In this document: positions 33,969 to 42,708 of the stretch, in pieces
Layout of the letters: every line of letters starts with the position of its first letter
Numbering within the stretch: position 1 is the stretch's first letter
Assembly (NCBI GenBank): GCA_020249465.1
Contig: JADCFP010000084.1
Coordinates: 21,436-85,435 of the forward strand
DNA length: 64,000 nucleotides
Direction of reading: 5' to 3'
Origin: Roseomonas sp.
GTDB taxonomy: Bacteria; Pseudomonadota; Alphaproteobacteria; Acetobacterales; Acetobacteraceae
Translations under genes and position numbers: made by a program
The notes under the pieces: model-generated
What the model saw: only the letters and a program-made list of their open reading frames with translations
What the model was told of the DNA's origin: nothing
Database searches by the model: none

Positions 33969-35024
33969 ATGTCCGGCCGTACCATCATCCAAGGCGCGCT
34001 GCTGGCCGCGGGCCTCGCCGCCGCCGCGCCTGCCGCCGCGCAATACCCCGAACCGCGCGAAGCCATCTGGGTCGCGCGCGATTTCCGCTTCCACACCGGG
34101 GAGGTGATGCCGGAACTCCGCCTTGGCTATCTGACGATTGGTGAGCCCTCCGGCACCCCGGTGCTGGTGCTGCATGGCACGGCGGGGTCGTCGCGGAGCA
34201 TGGTCTCGCCGGCTTTTGCCGGGCAGCTTTTTGGCCCAGGCCAGCCGTTGGATACGGCAAAGCATTACATCATCATCCCGGATGCGCTGGGGGCGGGGAA
34301 ATCCTCCAAGCCATCGGATGGGATGCGGGCGCGGTTTCCGCATTTCAACTACGCCGATATCCTGGCAGCCCAGCATCGGCTGCTGACCGAGGGCCTGGGG
34401 GTCAGCCATGTGCGGCTGGTCATCGGCAATTCCATGGGCGGCATGCTGGCCTGGCTTTGGGGAGTGACCCATCCGGATTTCATGGACGCCATTGTGCCCA
34501 TGGCAGCCCAGCCCACCGCCATGTCCGGGCGGAATTGGATGCTCAGGCGCATGATGATCGAAACCATCCGGCGCGACCCGGCCTATCAAGATGGGAATTA
34601 TACCAGCCAGCCGGCTTCGCTTTCTCTGGCCTTCCTGTTCTTCAATATAGCGACCAATGGCGGGTCTCAGGCTTTGCAAAAGGCGGCGCCGACCCGCGCG
34701 GCGGCAGATGCCATCCTGGATCAACGTCTGGCCCAGCCGGCGGCGGGGGACGCCAATGACCTTATCTATATGTATGAGGCATCGCGCGATTATGACCCGG
34801 AACCGCTGCTGGGGCGGATCAGGGCCAGGGTGCTTGCGATCAATTCCGCCGATGATGAACGCAACCCGCATGAGACAGGGCTGATGGCGGCCGCCATGGC
34901 GCGCATCCCGCATGCGCGGCTGTTGCTGATACCGGGCAGTACGGAAACCGCCGGCCATGGCACCGCCGGCCAGGCACGGTTTTGGCGGGAGGAACTTGCG
35001 GGTTTTCTGAGGGAAGTGCCGTGA
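33969..35024 (+). CDS. Exported alpha/beta hydrolase, homoserine acetyltransferase-like
   Basis: A 351-residue alpha/beta hydrolase with a signal peptide (GALLAAGLAAAAPAAAQ). The fold resembles MetX-type acyltransferases: RLGYLTIGEPSGTPVLVLHG, the nucleophile Ser155 in VIGNSMGGMLAWLWGVTHPDFMDAIVPMAAQP, the acid in INSADDERNPHE and His in ETAGHGTAG. Because it is exported, a role in methionine synthesis is unlikely; a periplasmic hydrolase is more plausible. ATG 33969 follows AGGAGG. The Ldh2 dehydrogenase gene comes 43 bases later. Confidence 0.85.
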   Translation: MSGRTIIQGALLAAGLAAAAPAAAQYPEPREAIWVARDFRFHTGEVMPELRLGYLTIGEPSGTPVLVLHGTAGSSRSMVSPAFAGQLFGPGQPLDTAKHYIIIPDALGAGKSSKPSDGMRARFPHFNYADILAAQHRLLTEGLGVSHVRLVIGNSMGGMLAWLWGVTHPDFMDAIVPMAAQPTAMSGRNWMLRRMMIETIRRDPAYQDGNYTSQPASLSLAFLFFNIATNGGSQALQKAAPTRAAADAILDQRLAQPAAGDANDLIYMYEASRDYDPEPLLGRIRARVLAINSADDERNPHETGLMAAAMARIPHARLLLIPGSTETAGHGTAGQARFWREELAGFLREVP

Positions 35025-35067
35025 ACCACGCCCTATCAAGCGCCCAACAGACCACAGGAGTGAACTC

Positions 35068-36156
35068 ATGAAAGCCGCCCCGATGCTCCGCGTTGATCCC
35101 GCCGCCTTGCGCGGCCTGGTGCATGCCATGATCCGTGCCGGCGGCAGCGCAGAAGATGAAGCGGCGATGGTAACCGATCATTTGCTGGAATCGAACCTGC
35201 AAGGCCATGACAGCCACGGCATCATGCTGCTGGTGCGCTATGTGGAAAATCTCCGCGCCGGGAAGCTTCATGCCGGCGCCATGCCGGAAGCGGTGCGGCA
35301 GGAGCCGTCGCTGGCGGTATTTGACGGCAAGATGGGCTATGGCCAGCGCATTGGGCGCATCACAATGGATTGGGCGATCAATGCCGCGCGCCAACATGGC
35401 CACGCGGTGATGGCGCTGCGCAATGTGCATCATCTGGGGCGCATCGGTTCCTACGGCGAACAGGCGGCGCGGGCTGGAATGATTTCGGTCCATTTCGTTA
35501 ATGGTGTTTCCGGCCCAGGCGCGGTGGCGCCCTTTGGCGGGACCGATGGGCGCATGTCCACCAACCCTGTTTGCGTGGCCGTGCCGGCGGTGGCGGAGGG
35601 CGAACACCCGCTGATCCTGGATTTTGCAACCGCCGCGATTGCGCTTGGCAAATGCCGTGTGGCCTTCAATGCCGGCAAGCCAGTGCCGGATGGTGCCTTG
35701 GTGGATGCCAGGGGCAAGCCCACCAATGATCCGGGTGTGCTGTATCGGGACCAGCCGCGCGGCGCGCTGCTGCCCTTTGGTGGGCATAAGGGCTATGGGC
35801 TGGCGCTGATGTGCGAAATCCTGGCCGGCGCGCTGATTGGCGGCGTGACCGCAGCGCCGCATCACACAAAGGATGGCAGCATCGTCAATGGCTGGCTTGC
35901 CTTTGTCATTGACCCCGCGCGCTTTGGCGATCTGGCCGCCTTCCGTTCTGAAATGGCCGCCGTGATTGCGCATGTGAAAGCATCCCCGCCTGCTGAACCC
36001 GATCAGCCCGTGCTGGTGGCCGGTGAGAAGGAAAGAGCAACCCGCGCCGCGCGATTGGCGGGCGGCATACCGGTGGATGCCACCACCTGGGACATCCTTG
36101 CCGATACCGCGCGCAGCCTTGGCATCAATGCCATCCCAACGCCGGGCACTTTCTAG
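35068..36156 (+). CDS. Ldh2-family malate/lactate-type dehydrogenase
   Basis: A 362-residue NAD(P)-dependent oxidoreductase of the Ldh2/YbiC family, which acts on 2-hydroxy acids such as malate, lactate, ureidoglycolate or sulfolactate, or on cyclic imino acids. Landmarks are ESNLQGHDSHGIMLLVRYVENLRAGKL near residues 40-65 with the DSHG motif, NVHHLGRIGSYGEQAARAGMISVHFVN near 115-140, FGGTDGRMSTNPVCVAVPA, and FGGHKGYGLALMCEILAGALIGG near 235. It lies between an exported hydrolase and a small secreted protein of unknown function. Substrate not predictable. Confidence 0.88.
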   Translation: MKAAPMLRVDPAALRGLVHAMIRAGGSAEDEAAMVTDHLLESNLQGHDSHGIMLLVRYVENLRAGKLHAGAMPEAVRQEPSLAVFDGKMGYGQRIGRITMDWAINAARQHGHAVMALRNVHHLGRIGSYGEQAARAGMISVHFVNGVSGPGAVAPFGGTDGRMSTNPVCVAVPAVAEGEHPLILDFATAAIALGKCRVAFNAGKPVPDGALVDARGKPTNDPGVLYRDQPRGALLPFGGHKGYGLALMCEILAGALIGGVTAAPHHTKDGSIVNGWLAFVIDPARFGDLAAFRSEMAAVIAHVKASPPAEPDQPVLVAGEKERATRAARLAGGIPVDATTWDILADTARSLGINAIPTPGTF

Positions 36157-36159
36157 GCA

Positions 36160-36891
36160 GTGCTGCGCCTTCTGCTGCTGGCGCTGAGCCTTTGCGGGGC
36201 GAGCGCTTATGCGCAAGCGCCGGATTGGCGCAGCGTTGCGCCGCCCTTGCCGTTAAGTGCTCCTGTCACGCCGACCACGGCGCCGGTGGCGATTGGTGGC
36301 GCGGCTTGGGGGCCGTGGCGTAAGCTCTGCCGTGAGCAATGGGAAAGGCTGGACCGCGCAGCGCGCCGCGATTGCCTGAATGTTGCGGGCGTGGAGCGTG
36401 ATGCAATGTCTCGCGCGACGCGCCTTATTCTGGCGCCGGAGGCGTTGCGCGGGGAAAGGCTTGCCGTGCTGCGCCGCGATGATGGTGGCATTACCAGCTT
36501 CACGCATGAACCGCCCGATGCGGCGCGTGATGGTGCGCTGCTTCCCTGGCGGCGGCATTTTGAAAGCTGGAGCCTGACGGCGCGGCGCATCCCCGCGGGT
36601 GGGACCTTCGAATTGCCCGTGCCTGATAGTCCGCGCGGCGTGACCTGCCGTGCCGAGGGGCTTTCACGGATTGAAGCGCGCCAGGTGCTGGTGGCGATCT
36701 GCGCCGTGGAATTGGCCGGCCGGCTTGGCAATACAGGGCAGGAGGCACGGATCGCCATGGCCGGGCGGATTGCGATTGATCTGCCAAGCGCGATGATTGT
36801 GGCGCAGGGCTATGCTTCCAGGATTGAGACCTTCGCGGGCGGGCGTTCCAATGGCGTGGTGATCACCGCGGCGCGGCATTGGTTGGAATAG
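36160..36891 (+). CDS. Secreted protein of unknown function
   Basis: A 243-residue protein that I do not recognise. It starts at GTG 36160, three bases after the dehydrogenase stop, with a signal peptide (LRLLLLALSLCGASAYAQ). The mature part has a tryptophan-rich opening (APDWRSVAPP, AAWGPWRKLCREQWERLDRAARRDCLN) and four cysteines that could pair as disulfides (LCRE, DCLN, VTCRAEG, AICAVE). The C-terminal half looks beta-rich. The tight spacing suggests it is co-transcribed with the dehydrogenase. Confidence 0.65.
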   Translation: MLRLLLLALSLCGASAYAQAPDWRSVAPPLPLSAPVTPTTAPVAIGGAAWGPWRKLCREQWERLDRAARRDCLNVAGVERDAMSRATRLILAPEALRGERLAVLRRDDGGITSFTHEPPDAARDGALLPWRRHFESWSLTARRIPAGGTFELPVPDSPRGVTCRAEGLSRIEARQVLVAICAVELAGRLGNTGQEARIAMAGRIAIDLPSAMIVAQGYASRIETFAGGRSNGVVITAARHWLE

Positions 36892-37116
36892 CGCGGGTTA
36901 TTTTTGCTGATTTTAAGGAAAAACTTGCGATTGGCTTGGGAAAGGCCCATATGACTCGTGTCACCTCGTCCGGTTTGGGCGTTTCGGCCCGGCCCCATGA
37001 AGGTTTGGCGAGTATCCTCAAACCTGCTTCCCGTGCCTTCCCATGGTTGGGCTGTAGCGATGGTCGGCCCGTAGCGCGATCCCGCGTGGCGGCTTTTCTC
37101 AACCGGAGTAAACAGC
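36892..37116 (+). promoter_or_regulatory. Long upstream region of the cold-shock gene
   Basis: These 225 bases hold no gene. A weak promoter can be drawn at TTGCGA (36925) and CATATG (36948) with 17 bases between. That would give a leader of more than 150 bases, with a hairpin GGTTTG/CAAACC near 37004-37026. Long structured leaders are typical of cspA-type mRNAs, where they change shape with temperature. The assignment is inference. Confidence 0.35.
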
Positions 37117-37323
37117 ATGGCAACCGGCACTGTAAAATGGTTCAACGCCACCAAGGGTTATGGCTTCATCCAACCCGATGATGGCAGCAAGGACGTCTTC
37201 GTCCATGTCAGCGATGTCCAGCGTTCTGGCCTGCAAGGCCTGAATGAAGGCGACAAGATTGATTTCGAATTGCAGAAGGGTCAGCAGGGCAAGATTTCTG
37301 CTGGCAATCTACGCAAGATCTGA
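37117..37323 (+). CDS. cspA: Cold-shock domain protein
   Basis: A 68-residue single cold-shock domain, an RNA and single-stranded DNA chaperone. It has the standard opening [37 protein letters not shown], which includes RNP1 (KGYGFI) and RNP2 (VFVHV), then [30 protein letters not shown]. Many paralogues exist in alphaproteobacteria, so cspA here is a family label. A terminator follows at 37364-37395. Confidence 0.95.
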   Translation: MATGTVKWFNATKGYGFIQPDDGSKDVFVHVSDVQRSGLQGLNEGDKIDFELQKGQQGKISAGNLRKI

Positions 37324-37363
37324 TCTGCGATTGCAGCGCTTTCGGGCGCTGTAGTTTCTGGAG

Positions 37364-37395
37364 CGGGGCGGCGTTTGTCGCCCCGTTTTCGTTTT
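37364..37395 (+). terminator. Intrinsic terminator of the cold-shock gene
   Basis: CGGGGCG and CGCCCCG form a 7-bp stem around GCGTTTGT, followed by TTTTCGTTTT. It lies 41 bases after the cold-shock stop and 18 bases before the next small gene, which therefore needs read-through or its own promoter. Confidence 0.75.
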
Positions 37396-37412
37396 ATGTT
37401 TGGAGAAGCGGC

Positions 37413-37601
37413 ATGGCGCGCAAACCGAATTATGGGCAGAACCGGGCTGATGTGAACCGGGCCAAACAGGCGCGCAAGGAAGCCAAGCTGGAAGCGCTGA
37501 AGGAAGCGGTGGCGCGGCGCAAGGCGGGCGAAGAACCGCAGGATGCCGAAGCCGACACCAGCGAAGATTCAAGGACTAAAGGAGAACACCATGGCCAATA
37601 A
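37413..37601 (+). CDS. Small basic hypothetical protein (62 aa)
   Basis: A 62-residue, highly charged protein beginning ARKPNYGQNRADVNRAKQARKEAKLEALKEAVARRKAGEEP. It is predicted to be one long basic helix with an acidic tail. Similar short lysine- and arginine-rich proteins follow cold-shock or RNA genes in related genomes, by my recollection, but their role is unknown. Its 3' end overlaps the next small gene by 11 bases, so the two are likely co-translated. Confidence 0.6.
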   Translation: MARKPNYGQNRADVNRAKQARKEAKLEALKEAVARRKAGEEPQDAEADTSEDSRTKGEHHGQ

Positions 37602-37821
37602 GCCAGGAACCCAAGCACGCTTCGTGCTGTTTGATGTGATTTATGAGGATGGCAGCCGCCGTTCCAACCGGAAGGTGCCGGCGGAATTGCTCGGCGGGCT
37701 TGATGGTGATTTGCCGGCGCAGAAGGAAATTGAAGCGCAGGACAATGAAATCGCGAAGGCGTCCGGCAAGGCTGCTTTGCGTATTGCCTCCATCCAACGG
37801 GTGGGTGGGAAGAAGCGTTAG
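37591..37821 (+). CDS. Small hypothetical protein (76 aa)
   Basis: A 76-residue protein starting ANKPGTQARFVLFDVIYEDGSRRSNRKVPAELLGGLDGDLPAQKEIEAQDNEIAKASGK. It mixes a short beta stretch (ARFVLFDVIYEDG) with a charged helix and a basic end (GGKKR). I do not recognise a family. ATG 37591 has GGAG about ten bases upstream and lies within the end of the preceding small gene, which supports a two-gene unit after cspA. Confidence 0.6.
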   Translation: MANKPGTQARFVLFDVIYEDGSRRSNRKVPAELLGGLDGDLPAQKEIEAQDNEIAKASGKAALRIASIQRVGGKKR

Positions 37822-37935
37822 GCCATCTAGGTGAGAGCCCCGCCTTGCCGCTTTGTTTCACGCATGCAAGATAGGCGCTGACGACAAATACGCGCTCTGC
37901 GCCGCACTTGTTTGACCTATCGGGGATGCTCCGTG

Positions 37936-38409
37936 ATGCCGACTGACGCCGAACTTCTTTCCCGTCTGACTGCCCTTGGCCATGCCCTGCCGCCGGCGGC
38001 CAAGCCTGTGGCGGAATTCATCCTGTGGCGGCGCGAGGGCAATTTGATCTTCCTCGCCGGTCAGATTTGCGAACGGAACGGTGTGCCCTACCCCACCGGG
38101 GTTTATGGCAAGGATGTTGACCTGGCGACCGCGCGCGCAGGCGGGCTTGCGATTGGCCTGCAACTGCTATCCACCCTGCGCACGGCGCTTGGTGGCGATC
38201 TTGGCCGCGTCCGTCAGGTGGTCATGGTGCGTGGCTTCGTGACCGCAGCACCCGGCATGGGTGATTATCCCAAGGTGATCAATGCCTGTTCGGAGCTGTT
38301 CATCGCGCTTTGGGGCGAGAATGGCCGGCATGCCCGCACCTCAATCGGCGTGGCGCAACTGCCACTCGATGCGACAGTCGAGATTGACGCGGTCTTCGCA
38401 GTCGATTGA
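37936..38409 (+). CDS. RidA/YjgF-family protein
   Basis: A 157-residue Rid-superfamily protein of the longer group, with a helical N-terminus (ELLSRLTALGHALPPAAKPVAEF). The core has LIFLAGQICERNG, GGLAIGLQLLSTLRTALGGDLGRVRQVVMVRGFV, then VINACSELFIALWGENGRHARTSIGVAQLPLDATVEIDAVF. RidA deaminates reactive enamine/imine intermediates; in this longer subgroup the usual arginine is in HARTSIG. It precedes an Ldh2 dehydrogenase and a Bug receptor, so it probably removes an imine made in that pathway. Confidence 0.88.
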   Translation: MPTDAELLSRLTALGHALPPAAKPVAEFILWRREGNLIFLAGQICERNGVPYPTGVYGKDVDLATARAGGLAIGLQLLSTLRTALGGDLGRVRQVVMVRGFVTAAPGMGDYPKVINACSELFIALWGENGRHARTSIGVAQLPLDATVEIDAVFAVD

Positions 38410-38461
38410 GTGTTCTCAGGCGCGCCCTCAGCTGCTTCTGATGGCGGCGATGGAGGACGCG

Positions 38462-39625
38462 ATGACTGATACCGCAAAGGGCGATGCCCGTATTCCTGGG
38501 ATGCAGGAGGGCAAGGACCTAAGCCAGCCCGCGCCCGCGGCGCCGCTTATCCCGGCTGAAACCTGCCGCGCGCAGATCATTGCCGTGCTCTCCGCCTGGG
38601 GCATGGACCCGAAACTCATTGAAACCACCGCCGAGGTCATGATCGAAACCGATCTGGCCGGCGTGGATAGCCACGGCATTTCGATGCTGATGGATTATGA
38701 TGAATCGCGCCGTAAGGGGAAACTCAACCTGGCCGCGCGCCCGCATATTGTGCGGGAGAATATCGTGACCGCGCTGGTGGATGCCGATGCCGGGCTTGGG
38801 CATCCCGCTTCCGTTTTTGCCATGGAATTGGCGATGGCGAAGGCGAAAATCGCCGGTGTCGGCGTAGTAACAGTGCGTAATTCGCACCATTTCGGCGCAG
38901 CCGGCCATTACGCCGCCATGGCGCCGCGTGAAGGGCTGATTGGCATGGTGACAAGTGCCACGCGCACCATTGGCGTGTTGCCAACGCGCGGTGCGGTGCC
39001 GGTGCTGGGCACGAATCCTTTGGCCTTCGCCGCACCCGCCGGGCGCAACCGCGCCTTCCGTTTGGATATGGCAACCAGCACCACGGCGGCGAATAAGGTG
39101 AAAGTCTATGATTTGCGCGGCAAACCCCTGCCCAAAGGTTGGGTGCTGGATGGCACCGGCCAGGCGGTAACCGATGCGGCGCGCGCCTGGGATATCATCA
39201 AGAACCAACCCATGGGCGGGCTGACCCCGGTTGGCGGCACGCCGGATATGGCGAGCCATAAGGGCTATGGTCTTGGGCTGATGGTGCATATTCTGGGCGG
39301 CGCGCTATCGGGCGCTTCTTTCTCCCCCATTCGCGTGCGCACCCAGCGCCCGGAAGACCCCGATAATCTCGGCCATTTCTTCATGGCGATTGACCCGAAA
39401 GCCTTCCGCGACGAAGGCGCTTTTGAAGCCGATATGGATGAGGTGGTGGATGTGCTGCACGCAACACCGCCTACCGATCCCGCACTGCCCGTGCTGGTGC
39501 CCGGCGACCCTGAGGCGGAATCGCGTGAGATAAGGCTGCGCGATGGCATTCCCGTGCCGGAAAGCCTGCAGGCGCGCATTCGCGATGTCTGCCTGCGCAG
39601 CAATGCAGAATATCTGTTGGGCTAG
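38462..39625 (+). CDS. Ldh2-family dehydrogenase
   Basis: A 387-residue second member of the Ldh2 family, with a longer N-terminal arm than the one at 35068. It has ETDLAGVDSHGISMLMDYDESRRKGKLN near residues 65-90, VRNSHHFGAAGHYAAMAPREGLIGMVTSATRTIGVLPTRGAVPVLGTNPLAFAAPAG near 135-190, and SHKGYGLGLMVHILGGALSGASF near 260. It should oxidise a 2-hydroxy acid or reduce a cyclic imine with NAD(P). ATG 38462 has GGAGG upstream. It lies between RidA and a Bug receptor, a coherent small-acid uptake and oxidation unit. Confidence 0.88.
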   Translation: MTDTAKGDARIPGMQEGKDLSQPAPAAPLIPAETCRAQIIAVLSAWGMDPKLIETTAEVMIETDLAGVDSHGISMLMDYDESRRKGKLNLAARPHIVRENIVTALVDADAGLGHPASVFAMELAMAKAKIAGVGVVTVRNSHHFGAAGHYAAMAPREGLIGMVTSATRTIGVLPTRGAVPVLGTNPLAFAAPAGRNRAFRLDMATSTTAANKVKVYDLRGKPLPKGWVLDGTGQAVTDAARAWDIIKNQPMGGLTPVGGTPDMASHKGYGLGLMVHILGGALSGASFSPIRVRTQRPEDPDNLGHFFMAIDPKAFRDEGAFEADMDEVVDVLHATPPTDPALPVLVPGDPEAESREIRLRDGIPVPESLQARIRDVCLRSNAEYLLG

Positions 39626-39639
39626 GGGAGGAATAGGAA

Positions 39640-40602
39640 ATGCTGAAACGTCGTGACCTCGCGCTAGCCGCGCTACTTGCTGCACCAGCGATTTCTGCGC
39701 GTGCGCAAGGTGCACCGATCCGCATGGTGATTCCCTTCGCACCTGGCGGAGCCACGGATGTGATTGGCCGCATCCTTGCACCCGGTATGCAGGAAGCGCT
39801 TGGCGGCACACCAGTGGTGGTGGAAAATCGCGGCGGTGCGGCCGGGCTTTTGGGCGCCGAGGCCGTGCTTGGCGCGCCGCCTGATGGGCAGACCATCACG
39901 CTGTTTACCATCACCAATGCGGTACTGAACGCCGGCATGGTGAAGAATGCGCGGCAGGATCCGCGCAATGGTTTCGCGCCGGTTTCGCAAGTGATTTCCA
40001 TGCCCATGGTGCTGACCGTGGGCAAGCATGTGCCCGCGCAGAATTTGCAGGAATTCATCGCGCTGATGCGCGCGCGGCCTGGGCGCCTGACCTATGGTTC
40101 AGCCGGGGCGGGCGGCATCAATCACCTTGGGTCGCATTTGCTGAATATGCGCACCAATACCGAAGCGTTGCATGTGCCCTATCGCGGCGCGGGCCTGGTC
40201 TTCACCGATATGATCGCGGGTAATGTGGATTTTTTGACGGAGGGCATTGCCTCCCAACAGCAGCATGTGCGCGCGGGGTCCATTCGTGCACTCGCGGTGC
40301 TTTCGCGCGAAAGAAGCCCCTTGCTGCCTGACGTACCCACCGCGATCGAGCAAGGGCTGCCGGATTTTGAGATCATGAATTTCATGGGCATTTTCGTCCA
40401 TAAGGCGACGGCGCCTGCGCAGGTGGCGCGGCTGGAAGCCGCGACGCGCGCGGCGGTCGCCAATCCCGCCATTGCGCAAAGGCTGATTGAAGCCGGCACC
40501 GATCCGGTCGGCAGCAGTGCTGCTGATTTCAACGCTTTTTGGCAGGCGCAATTGGCGCTATGGCTGCCGGTGGTGGAGGCTTCCGGCGTGAAGCTCGATT
40601 AG
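39640..40602 (+). CDS. Bug/TctC-family periplasmic solute receptor
   Basis: A 320-residue receptor with an RRDLALAALLAAPAISARA signal. The mature part reads PIRMVIPFAPGGATDVIGRILAPGMQ, VVVENRGGAAG and HVPYRGAGLVFTDM, the ligand loops of the family. It follows the dehydrogenase by 14 bases with a GGGGAGG ribosome site, so the two are co-transcribed and the dehydrogenase may act on what the receptor captures. No membrane subunits are nearby. Confidence 0.92.
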   Translation: MLKRRDLALAALLAAPAISARAQGAPIRMVIPFAPGGATDVIGRILAPGMQEALGGTPVVVENRGGAAGLLGAEAVLGAPPDGQTITLFTITNAVLNAGMVKNARQDPRNGFAPVSQVISMPMVLTVGKHVPAQNLQEFIALMRARPGRLTYGSAGAGGINHLGSHLLNMRTNTEALHVPYRGAGLVFTDMIAGNVDFLTEGIASQQQHVRAGSIRALAVLSRERSPLLPDVPTAIEQGLPDFEIMNFMGIFVHKATAPAQVARLEAATRAAVANPAIAQRLIEAGTDPVGSSAADFNAFWQAQLALWLPVVEASGVKLD

Positions 40603-40616
40603 CGTAAAAGCACCTC

Positions 40617-41768
40617 GTGGAACCGCTTGCGCTTTACATCCATTGGCCGTTTTGCGCGGCCAAATGCCCCTATTGCGACTTCAATTCCCATGTCCGCGAC
40701 AGGGTGGATGAGGCACGCTTTCGCGCGGGCTTGCGGCGCGAATTGGCGCATGAGGCGGCACTGATTGGTCGCCGCCCGCTTGCCAGTATTTTCTTCGGCG
40801 GTGGCACGCCAAGCCTGATGGCGCCGGAGACTGTCGCGGCCTTGATTGAAGATGCCGCGCGTTTCTTTGATCCGCTGCCCGATATTGAAATCACCCTGGA
40901 AGCCAACCCCACCAGCGTGGAAGCCGCGAAGCTCGCGGCGTTTCGGGATGCGGGGGTCAATCGCGCCAGCCTTGGCGTTCAATCCCTGAATGCCGAGGCT
41001 TTGGGGTTTCTGGGCCGTAAGCATGACGTGGCGCAGGCGATCACCGCACTGGAAGCGGCGCGCGGCATTTTCCCAAGGCTTTCCTTTGATTTGATCTATG
41101 CAAGGCCCGGCCAGCAGGAAGCCGCCTGGCGTTCCGAACTGCGGCAGGCCTTGGCGCTCGCGGCTGATCATCTCTCGCTTTATCAATTGACGATTGAACC
41201 AGGCACGCAGTTTGAAACGCTCTATCGCCGTGGTGCCTTTGCGCTACCGGCAGAAGACGACGCGGCGCGACTTTATCTGGCAACGGCGGAAGAAGCGGCG
41301 CGCTTTGGGCTGAAGCCTTATGAAATCAGCAATTACGCCAAGCCAGGTGCGGAAAGCCGGCATAATCTGGCCTATTGGCGCTATGGCGATTACCTTGGCA
41401 TCGGCGCCGGGGCACATCAACGCGTGTTAAGTGAAGGCCGCATTCAGGCGACGCGGCGCCATCGCGCGCCGGAAGAATGGCTGCGCCTGGTGGAAGCCCA
41501 AGGCCATGCGGCGGTGGATGTGGAAACCCTGAGCCCCGCGGAAGTGGGGCGGGAGGCGATGCTGATGGGGCTTCGCCTGACGGAAGGCGTAAACCCGGCC
41601 CGAATCGAAACCCGCGCCGGGCTTGCCTTTGCCGAGGTGGTGGACCCGGCCATGCTGGCGGCCTGCTTGGACGAGGATTACCTGTTTTGGGGTGAAAATG
41701 GCCGGCTTTGCGCAACCGGAGAGGGGCTTTTGCGCCTGGATTCCATGCTGCCGCTGCTGCTGCGCTGA
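40617..41768 (+). CDS. hemW: HemW-like radical SAM haem chaperone
   Basis: A 383-residue radical SAM protein. The CxxxCxxC cluster lies in HWPFCAAKCPYCDFNSHV near residues 13-21, followed by SIFFGGGTPSLMAPETVAALIE, EITLEANPTSVE, NRASLGVQSLNAEALGFLGR, FDLIYARPGQ and the C-terminal HemN-like domain with AKPGAESRHNLAYWRYGDYLGIGAGAH. It lacks the N-terminal extension of true HemN, and family work assigns such proteins to haem trafficking rather than coproporphyrinogen oxidation. The start is GTG 40617, 14 bases after the receptor stop. Confidence 0.88.
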   Translation: MEPLALYIHWPFCAAKCPYCDFNSHVRDRVDEARFRAGLRRELAHEAALIGRRPLASIFFGGGTPSLMAPETVAALIEDAARFFDPLPDIEITLEANPTSVEAAKLAAFRDAGVNRASLGVQSLNAEALGFLGRKHDVAQAITALEAARGIFPRLSFDLIYARPGQQEAAWRSELRQALALAADHLSLYQLTIEPGTQFETLYRRGAFALPAEDDAARLYLATAEEAARFGLKPYEISNYAKPGAESRHNLAYWRYGDYLGIGAGAHQRVLSEGRIQATRRHRAPEEWLRLVEAQGHAAVDVETLSPAEVGREAMLMGLRLTEGVNPARIETRAGLAFAEVVDPAMLAACLDEDYLFWGENGRLCATGEGLLRLDSMLPLLLR

Positions 41769-41810
41769 TAAAACTTGATCCTTCCTGAAGAAGCCGTAAA
41801 AATATGATTG

Positions 41811-42662
41811 ATGACGATCACACATGCCCCCGAACCACGCAGCGCAATCGAAGCTGCCGGCAGCCTGCCGGATCTGGAGCTTGATATCGCGACCGTCGCC
41901 TTGCAATTGGCGCGGGTGGATGCGCCTAAGGCTGATTGGCGCAGGGTAGCGGCGCATTTTTCCGATATCGCACGCAAGGTGGTGGATGCCTCCAGCATGG
42001 ATGGCAAGGCCGATGGCGGCGATCTGGAAGCGCGTCGGCTGATCCTTGCGGAAACGCTGCATGGGCATTTTGGCTATCAGGGCGATTCCGAGACCTATGA
42101 AGATATGGCGAATGCCAATCTGATCCATGTGGTGGAACGCCGGCGCGGTCTGCCGGTGGCGCTTGGTATTTTGTGGTTGCATGCCGCTGATGCCGCCGGA
42201 TGGGGCGCTTTTGGCGTGGATTTCCCCGGCCATTTCCTGCTGGCTTTGGAGGGGCCGAAGGGCAAGCTCATTCTGGATGTCTTTGCCGGCGGCAAGGTTC
42301 TGGAAGCGCAGGATTTGCGCGCGCTGCTCAAGCGCGTGGAGGGCGAAAAGGCGGAACTCCGCCCCGGTGTGCTGCGCCCCATGACGCGGCGCGAAGTGCT
42401 GCTGCGGTTGCAAAACAACATCAAGCTGCGGCGCTTGCGCGGCGGTGATGTGAAGGCGGCACTTTCGGCGACCGAAGACATGCTGCGGCTCGCGCCCGAT
42501 CATGCCGCGCTATGGCGCGAGGCTGGGCTGATGAACCAAAGGCTGGAACGGATTGGCGCGGCGCTTGGCTGCCTGGATCGCTTCCTGGAATTGGTGCCGG
42601 AAGGCGAGGCCGCTGCCCGCGTGCGCGCCTTGGCCGGCGAATTGCGCCAGCGCCTGAATTGA
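41811..42662 (+). CDS. SirB1-family transglutaminase-like protein
   Basis: A 283-residue protein of the SirB1/YchA family. The core shows GYQGDSETYEDMANANLIHVVERRRGLPVALGILWLHAADAAGWGAFGVDFPGHFLLALEG near residues 85-145, a degenerate transglutaminase fold without the catalytic cysteine. A TPR-like helical C-terminus follows (LLRLQNNIKLRRLRGGDVKAALSATEDMLRLAPDHAALWREAGLMNQRLERIGAALGCLDRFLEL). Function is unknown; a scaffold role is likely. ATG 41811 is preferred over the adjacent TTG. Confidence 0.88.
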   Translation: MTITHAPEPRSAIEAAGSLPDLELDIATVALQLARVDAPKADWRRVAAHFSDIARKVVDASSMDGKADGGDLEARRLILAETLHGHFGYQGDSETYEDMANANLIHVVERRRGLPVALGILWLHAADAAGWGAFGVDFPGHFLLALEGPKGKLILDVFAGGKVLEAQDLRALLKRVEGEKAELRPGVLRPMTRREVLLRLQNNIKLRRLRGGDVKAALSATEDMLRLAPDHAALWREAGLMNQRLERIGAALGCLDRFLELVPEGEAAARVRALAGELRQRLN

Positions 42663-42708
42663 CGCTGACCATATCGCCAGCGCGCATCGGTAGGGTTAAA
42701 CTGCCCCC

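Noticed and set aside
33936..35129. A 397-residue minus-strand frame opposite the exported hydrolase.
   Set aside because: The plus-strand hydrolase has a signal peptide and catalytic motifs; the antisense frame has none.
34840..36216. A 458-residue minus-strand frame opposite the Ldh2 dehydrogenase.
   Set aside because: It shadows a well supported enzyme and its sequence is rich in His, Arg and Gln without any motif.
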